From NCBI GenBank assembly GCA_038230595.1, contig JBBRMY010000006.1, positions 1-54,548 of the forward strand: a stretch of DNA of 54,548 nucleotides, written 5' to 3'. Origin of the DNA: JBBRMY01 sp038230595 (lineage in GTDB: Bacteria; Bacteroidota; Ignavibacteria; Tepidaquicellales; Tepidaquicellaceae). The notes beneath the pieces were generated by a model. It saw only the letters and a list, made by a program, of their open reading frames with translations, was not told where the DNA came from and did no database searches. The translations under genes and the position numbers were made by a program. Shown in pieces: positions 49,931-54,548 of this stretch. How positions within the stretch are numbered: the first letter of the stretch is position 1; each line of letters opens with the position of its first letter.

Positions 49931-51037
49931 ATGCTATTAGGTGAGTCAATTCAGATCAGGGAAATTCGTGAGACTATAAAGCAGGTTGCTCCTACTAATA
50001 TAAGCATCCTCATCACAGGTGAATCCGGCTCAGGTAAAGAAGTTGTTGCAAAAGAAATTCATGATCAAAGCTTAAGAAATAACAAGCCTTTCATTACTGT
50101 TAACTGTGGGGCTATACCGGAAGGGATTATCGAGTCCGAGCTTTTTGGTCACAAGAGAGGTTCTTTTACAGGAGCTGTGGAAGACAGAAAAGGATATTTT
50201 GAAACTGCAGATAAAGGTACAATTTTTCTTGATGAGATCGGTGAGATGCCGCTTCCCGCTCAGGTAAAGCTGTTAAGGGTTCTTGAATCAGGTGATATAC
50301 TTCCGGTTGGAGGAAGCAAAAGTATTAAAGTGGATGTAAGGGTCATTGCTGCAACTAACAGAGACCTTGCACTAGAGGTAAGAAATAAAAATTTTCGTGA
50401 AGATCTTTATTACAGGCTCAGGTCAATTAATATTGAGATACCTCCGCTGCGGGAAAGAAAAGAAGATATTACACTTCTTCTGGAAAGCTTCACAGAATAT
50501 TTTTCTAAAAATAATAATGTTGAGTTTGGCGGTTTTACTGATGAAGCAATAGACTTCCTTATAAATAATAATTGGGAAGGAAATGTAAGAGAGCTAAGAA
50601 ATTTTTCGGAAAGCATTCTTGTACTGAATCCCGGAAAAAAGATAACTCTTGATGATGTAAAAAAATACCTGCTTCCGGAAAAAAAGAATAACAGCAGTAT
50701 TTTGCCGGTGATAATGAGTTCAGGCAGCGGTAAGCAAAAGACTGATTCAGATTTTTTATTCAGAGCATTGCTCGAAATAAAATCCGATATCTTAGACCTG
50801 AAAGATTCTGTCCACCGCATAAACGTGAATGCAATGAACGGACAGATACAGGAAGAAGATTTTTTTATTCCGAAAGAGCAGATAATGAATATGAATATGG
50901 ATGAAATTGAAAAAGAGATCTTGAATTTTCTTTTGATAAACACCGGATGGAATGTAGAAAAGGTAGCCGGTATTTTAAAGCAAACTTCAAGAAATATTTA
51001 CAGAAAAATGAAGGCTTATAATCTGACAAAGAATTAA
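49931..51037 (+). CDS. Sigma-54-dependent transcriptional activator, AAA+ domain without receiver
   Basis: This 368-residue protein starts directly with the AAA+ domain. Walker A is GESGSGKE (30-37), the sigma-54 contact loop reads GSFTGA (77-82) instead of the usual GAFTGA, Walker B lies in GTIFLDEIGEM (96-106), and FREDLYYRL (155-163) is also typical. The C-terminal about 45 residues are a Fis-type HTH (EKEILNFLLINTGWNVEKVAGILKQTSRNIYRKMKA). There is no N-terminal sensor, as in PspF-like activators, so control must come from a partner or level. The next gene, lptE, begins at the base after its stop, which suggests one transcript. Confidence 0.93.
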   Translation: MLLGESIQIREIRETIKQVAPTNISILITGESGSGKEVVAKEIHDQSLRNNKPFITVNCGAIPEGIIESELFGHKRGSFTGAVEDRKGYFETADKGTIFLDEIGEMPLPAQVKLLRVLESGDILPVGGSKSIKVDVRVIAATNRDLALEVRNKNFREDLYYRLRSINIEIPPLRERKEDITLLLESFTEYFSKNNNVEFGGFTDEAIDFLINNNWEGNVRELRNFSESILVLNPGKKITLDDVKKYLLPEKKNNSSILPVIMSSGSGKQKTDSDFLFRALLEIKSDILDLKDSVHRINVNAMNGQIQEEDFFIPKEQIMNMNMDEIEKEILNFLLINTGWNVEKVAGILKQTSRNIYRKMKAYNLTKN

Positions 51038-51556
51038 TTGAAAAAAACTTTTAAAATATTTATAAACTTATCTGCATTCTTCGGGATATTCATTCTGAGT
51101 TCTTGCGGGTCTTATAGTTTTCGCGGAAGCAATCCGCCGGAAGGAATAAAATCTGTTACTGTTCCTCAGTTTGAGAATGCAAGCGGGTTTTCTGATGCTA
51201 ATATTCTTGAATACATCACAAAGAAAATGAAGGATGTTATCATAAGTGATAACACATTTCGCCTTGAAGATCAGGGTAAAGCTAATGGAATGATTAAAGG
51301 TATTATCGTAAACGTAAAAGATGATCCTCTTGTAGTGAACGGTAGTGAAACTGTAACAAGAAGAAGGCTGACTGTCACTGCAAGCGTTACATTCCAAAAT
51401 CTGAAAACTCAGAAAAAAATATGGGATAAGCAGGTAGAAGACTGGGGAGAATATGACAGCTCTAATAATTCTTTTTCAGGTAGGGATGCAGGATTGAAAA
51501 CGGCTCTCGATAAGCTTGCAACAGATATTTTAATTGAAATGAATTCAAACTGGTAA
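51038..51556 (+). CDS. lptE: LPS-assembly lipoprotein LptE
   Basis: The 172-residue lipoprotein starts at TTG directly after the TAA of the activator gene. Lipobox ILSSC gives Cys23. SYSFRGSNPPEGIKSVTVPQFEN is the standard LptE opening of this phylum, and IKGIIVNVKDDPLVVNGSETVTRRRLTVTASVTFQNLKTQKKIWDKQVEDWGEYDSS is the rest of the domain. LptE plugs the LptD barrel that inserts LPS into the outer membrane; lptD is not in the window. The 15-bp gap to the glycosyltransferase suggests an envelope operon. Confidence 0.85.
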   Translation: MKKTFKIFINLSAFFGIFILSSCGSYSFRGSNPPEGIKSVTVPQFENASGFSDANILEYITKKMKDVIISDNTFRLEDQGKANGMIKGIIVNVKDDPLVVNGSETVTRRRLTVTASVTFQNLKTQKKIWDKQVEDWGEYDSSNNSFSGRDAGLKTALDKLATDILIEMNSNW

Positions 51557-51571
51557 ATTCCTCAGCATAAT

Positions 51572-53101
51572 TTGAAAATAGAAACAATAGAGACTGCAAT
51601 ACTTACAACATATATAATTTCGCTTTCCATTCTGTTTATTTTTGGAGCTCATGGGTTTAATATGATCTGGCATTATTTTAAAACATTTAAGAAACGAACT
51701 GAAGATCTTTCAGAGGAAGAGCTTGTGATGACAGAGTTCCCTATGGTTACTATTCAGATACCTCTTTACAACGAAAGATATGTTATTAAAAGGCTGATAG
51801 ACACTGTTGTGAGATTTGAATACCCAAAAGATAAAATTGAATTTCAGATACTTGATGACTCGACTGATGACTCAACCGAAATAATTAAGGAAATTATAAA
51901 GCCTCATATTGCTAATGGATTTGATTTTTCTCATATACACCGTACTAATCGTAACGGGTATAAAGCAGGAGCTTTAAAAGAAGGATTGAAAACGGCAAAA
52001 GGCGATTACATTGCTATTTTTGACGCTGATTTTATTCCACGAAAAAAATTCCTACTCAGAACTCTCCCCTATTTCAATAAGATAGAAAAACTTGGACTTG
52101 TTCAGACAAGATGGGAGCATTTGAACCGCGAATATTCTGTCCTGACTAAGACTCAGGCGATCGCCCTCGACGGACATTTTGTTATAGAGCAGGCAGTGAG
52201 AAACCGCGCCGGATATTTTATTAATTTTAATGGTACCGGAGGCATCTGGAAAAAGGAATGTATCTTCGATGCCGGCAACTGGGAAACAGATACTCTTACT
52301 GAAGATCTTGATCTTTCGTACCGTGCTCAAATGAAAGGCTGGAAATTCAAGTATCTTGTAAACTTTACATCTCCGGCTGAGCTTCCATCGGACATTGCTG
52401 CATTAAAATCCCAGCAATTCAGATGGACAAAAGGTGCGATCGAAACTGCGAAAAAATTATTTCCGAAAGTATTGAAGTCTGATATGCCGTTCAAGGAAAA
52501 GCTTCAGTCCTTTGTTCATCTATGCAGTAACATTGCTTATCCTTTTATTCTTATTGCTGCTTTATTGAATTTCCCGGTATTGCTTATAAAGCTAACAGGA
52601 AATTACGAAACTACATTTAAGTATATGTCTGTTTTCATTTTTGCATTTGTTAGCTCTTTCATGTTCTATCTTTATTCGCAAAAAGATGTTTATGAAGACT
52701 GGCAGCAAAGAATTATTTATTTTCCGGTATTTATGGCAGGCAGCATGGGGCTTTCTGTAAATAATACAAAGGCAGTTTTTGAAGGGCTCATTAATAAGAA
52801 AAGCGAGTTTGTAAGAACACCTAAGTATAAGATAGTAGGCAAAGGCGATAAGTGGGAAGACAAGTCTTATGTTGAAAAGAAGATCCCGTTCACAACTTAC
52901 ATAGAAGCATTTATGGCAGTATATTGCCTTTGTGGAGTTGTAACCGCTTTTGTCACTGCACAAATAGCAGCTATTCCATTCCAGATAATGTTTTTCAGTG
53001 GATTTGCAATGATGTCTGTTCTTACAATAAAGCAGGTTGTCTCTGCAAACCGATCCATTAAAAGAAGACTTAAAGAAAGTAAAGAGCTTCAAACAGCATG
53101 A
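51572..53101 (+). CDS. Processive family 2 glycosyltransferase (cellulose synthase-like)
   Basis: This 509-residue protein starts at TTG. It has one N-terminal membrane helix (about 8-30), then a GT-A domain: PLYNERYVIKRLI (64-76), DDSTDDS (95-101), DAD (151-153, metal and UDP), QTRWEHLN (178-185), TED (243-245, catalytic base) and QQFRW (281-285, glycan binding). Several helices follow (about 308-395 and 450-490). It resembles CESA-like and ceramide glucosyltransferase-related synthases; no PilZ domain is seen. It likely makes a surface polysaccharide or glycolipid. Its stop overlaps the TPR gene start by four bases (ATGA). Confidence 0.92.
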   Translation: MKIETIETAILTTYIISLSILFIFGAHGFNMIWHYFKTFKKRTEDLSEEELVMTEFPMVTIQIPLYNERYVIKRLIDTVVRFEYPKDKIEFQILDDSTDDSTEIIKEIIKPHIANGFDFSHIHRTNRNGYKAGALKEGLKTAKGDYIAIFDADFIPRKKFLLRTLPYFNKIEKLGLVQTRWEHLNREYSVLTKTQAIALDGHFVIEQAVRNRAGYFINFNGTGGIWKKECIFDAGNWETDTLTEDLDLSYRAQMKGWKFKYLVNFTSPAELPSDIAALKSQQFRWTKGAIETAKKLFPKVLKSDMPFKEKLQSFVHLCSNIAYPFILIAALLNFPVLLIKLTGNYETTFKYMSVFIFAFVSSFMFYLYSQKDVYEDWQQRIIYFPVFMAGSMGLSVNNTKAVFEGLINKKSEFVRTPKYKIVGKGDKWEDKSYVEKKIPFTTYIEAFMAVYCLCGVVTAFVTAQIAAIPFQIMFFSGFAMMSVLTIKQVVSANRSIKRRLKESKELQTA

Positions 53102-53892
53102 CCAATAATCTGAGTAAATATATAGATGAAGTAAAAGCAAAGCTTGAGGCTGATCTGCTATCGCCAAATCTTATAAGACTTGCAAATCTTTATTATCTTA
53201 ATGAGCAGTTTGATGAATGCCTTGAAACCTGTAAAGCTATTCTGATAATTTATCCTGAATATCTGACAGCGAAAGTGATAATGCTGAAAGCATTGCTGAA
53301 GCTTCGGTTTATAAACGAAGCAGAAAATCTTTTTAATGAGATATACAGCAAGATAGAAGGATTAGAAATATTTTCTTTGTTCAAGGAAGTGATAGAAGAG
53401 CTGAAAAAGAGCGAGCCTCAGGAAAAAATATTTTACCCCGGTTCTGCAGAAATTACTTCATCATTCAGAAAGTTTTCAATTACTATAAATGAGGCTGAGA
53501 GAAAAGGTGAAGATATTTCTCTTTCTGATTTTATCAACGAAAATGAGATATTGAGCTCAAAAGACTTTATGAATTCAAAAGAAGTGAATGATCTGAGATC
53601 ACGTTACAGTTCTTTTATATTCCCTCCGGTAAAGTCCATTCAAAGATCCAAAGACCAGAGTTCAAAATCCGGAACTAACACTGAGCTTAATGGTGAAACA
53701 GAAGGCTTGCAGCATTTCAAGCTCAAGATTGTTACCGAAACCATAGCTGCACTTTATGCAAAGCAGGGAAATTATGAAGAAGCATTCGAAGCATACCAGC
53801 TTTTATTAAAGTCCGGTGATGTTGATAAAGCAAGTATTCGAAGTAAGCTTACAGATATCGAAAAACTTATCTCCAGGAAACAAAAGATGTAA
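53098..53892 (+). CDS. Tetratricopeptide repeat protein
   Basis: The 264-residue cytoplasmic protein starts in an ATGA overlap with the glycosyltransferase. Repeats are SPNLIRLANLYYLNEQFDECLETCKAILIIYPEYLTAKVIMLKALLKLRFINEAENLFNEIYSK (about 20-84) and TIAALYAKQGNYEEAFEAYQLLLKSGD (about 219-245). The centre is low in complexity (RSKDQSSKSGTNTELNGETEG) and probably a linker. TPR proteins hold partners together; coupling suggests that it supports the adjacent synthase or LptE pathway. No enzymatic motif is seen. Confidence 0.82.
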   Translation: MTNNLSKYIDEVKAKLEADLLSPNLIRLANLYYLNEQFDECLETCKAILIIYPEYLTAKVIMLKALLKLRFINEAENLFNEIYSKIEGLEIFSLFKEVIEELKKSEPQEKIFYPGSAEITSSFRKFSITINEAERKGEDISLSDFINENEILSSKDFMNSKEVNDLRSRYSSFIFPPVKSIQRSKDQSSKSGTNTELNGETEGLQHFKLKIVTETIAALYAKQGNYEEAFEAYQLLLKSGDVDKASIRSKLTDIEKLISRKQKM

Positions 53893-54042
53893 ACGCATCC
53901 CCTTAACTTTATTTCTATTAAGGTTTAAAAAAATCAATATAAGGTTAATCGGATTTAATTTCGGATCTCGTATAAATATAGCAAGTAACGACATAAATGT
54001 TCCAAAGCCGGAGCATCTGAAAGAGAAACAAATCACAAAAGC

Positions 54043-54072
54043 GACCTGACAGGGAAAATAACCTGTCAGGTC
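54043..54072. repeat. CCTGACAGG-family palindrome (copy 6)
   Basis: GACCTGACAGG pairs with CCTGTCAGGTC around GAAAATAA, an 11-bp perfect stem. It sits 151 bp after the TPR gene; the rest of this 287-bp gap is AT-rich with nothing else recognised. Confidence 0.85.
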
Positions 54073-54179
54073 CGGATATTTTGCCCCTTCCCCATATAAA
54101 TATCCTGTATCTTTTAAATAATTAAAATCTTATTTTTAGATAAACCCCTTTAAGAATGCTGTAATATAACATCATTACT

Positions 54180-54548
54180 ATGGGTATTTTTAAAAACTCT
54201 CCTTACAGAACATCTTCAATATTTTTAACCCTTAACACTCTAATAAAATTTAGCCTTTTTACTGTCAGTGTATTCTTTTTGTTTTTTGCAGATTCAATTG
54301 CGAAAGAAACTTACTGGGTCGGTAATATAAAGTCTGATATAAATTATTATATAAAAGCAAAGCTGGATATTAATGAAGGTAAATTTTCCGGGACAATATC
54401 TATTCTCAGATATGATCTCACATTTCCTGTTCAGGGAGAGATCAATGACCGGAATAAGATGAGCTTTCAGCTTAATGTTTTCGGACTGGATGATATGATC
54501 TTCAATGCTTCTCTGTCTGATGATAAGATAGAAGGAAATGTGAAAAGC
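54180..54548 (+). CDS. Partial exported protein, possibly N-terminus of a secreted hydrolase
   Basis: An ATG at 54180-54182 opens 123 codons running off the right edge; translated by hand. It has a signal-like hydrophobic segment at about 22-41, then AKETYWVGNIKSDINYYIKAKLDINEGKFSGTISILRYDLTFPVQGEINDRNKMSFQLNVFG and KIEGNVKS. The pattern W-x-G-x-I...G-x-x-x-G-T-I...S-F...I-x-G resembles the small beta domain that precedes secreted alpha/beta hydrolases in this phylum. That is a weak inference. No catalytic residues are in the visible part. Confidence 0.6.
   Translation, partial: MGIFKNSPYRTSSIFLTLNTLIKFSLFTVSVFFLFFADSIAKETYWVGNIKSDINYYIKAKLDINEGKFSGTISILRYDLTFPVQGEINDRNKMSFQLNVFGLDDMIFNASLSDDKIEGNVKS

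Noticed and set aside
52592..53167. Reverse-strand ORF of 191 codons opposite the glycosyltransferase
   Set aside because: It is Cys/Tyr/Leu-rich shadow sequence of a strongly conserved forward gene with clear GT2 motifs.
53816..54049. Forward ORF of 77 codons overlapping the TPR gene end
   Set aside because: It starts inside the TPR gene, ends inside a palindrome, and has no recognisable domain or signal.

Overview
This 54.5 kb window is AT-rich, densely coded bacterial chromosome. It most resembles the Bacteroidota/Chlorobiota side of the tree, in particular Ignavibacteria, Kapabacteria or Kryptonia-like lineages. The basis is the C-terminal secretion domains that open with a PNPFNPST-type motif (type IX secretion sorting domains of the kind abundant in those groups), type B ribosomal protein L31, many TTG starts, few Shine-Dalgarno sequences, and Lpt/Lol outer-membrane proteins. 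The placement is inference, since no 16S gene is present. I see no prophage, integrase, transposase, CRISPR array or rRNA operon.

Layout. 1-5.5 kb is envelope maintenance: a partial DUF2085 membrane protein, DedA, a flippase-like UPF0104 protein, LolA, a DUF3108 protein and a CtpA-type protease. 5.6-12.7 kb is secreted and surface proteins: an M1 aminopeptidase with a sorting domain, two tandem small lipoproteins, a serine hydrolase with TPRs, and an SGNH-like/MBOAT acylation pair. 12.8-17.3 kb is a minus-strand operon anmK-SDR-epimerase-aldehyde dehydrogenase. 17.5-20.1 kb is a partner-switching module (STAS antagonist, HATPase, GAF-SpoIIE phosphatase), followed by a patatin lipoprotein and a large sorting-domain protein. 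23.8-33.8 kb holds L31, a DUF255 thioredoxin-domain protein, aconitase, an M23 peptidase, a LolA-like protein, an inward-rectifier K+ channel, a truncated GNAT gene, an initiator tRNA-Met and a TlpA-like thioredoxin. 33.85-34.95 kb is the only long stretch without a convincing protein gene; it holds palindromes and a GC-rich candidate structured RNA. 34.95-46.2 kb has etfBA, a DUF151-UVR protein, coaX, a YjbQ protein, a glycosyltransferase, a membrane Fe-S protein of the ETF:menaquinone oxidoreductase type, a DCC protein, metK, an EI24-like protein and a minimal metallopeptidase. 46.4-54.5 kb has purL, a beta-barrel protein, a sigma-54 activator, lptE, a processive glycosyltransferase and a TPR protein, and ends in a partial secreted protein.

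The etfBA pair and the membrane Fe-S protein probably form one chain from acyl-CoA dehydrogenases to menaquinone. The STAS-HATPase-SpoIIE trio forms a complete phosphorylation switch without a sigma factor beside it.

The least explained content is non-coding. At least four families of intergenic palindromes recur across the window. In one family the stem arms change together while an AAACTCNGTTT-like core is kept. A 102-bp tandem duplication carries two such palindromes plus the 3' end of a small gene. Between two inverted copies of one palindrome lies a segment with a 33-codon ORF whose stop abuts a multi-stem candidate RNA containing two mutually exclusive pairings. These, rather than any protein operon, are the best candidates for something undescribed.
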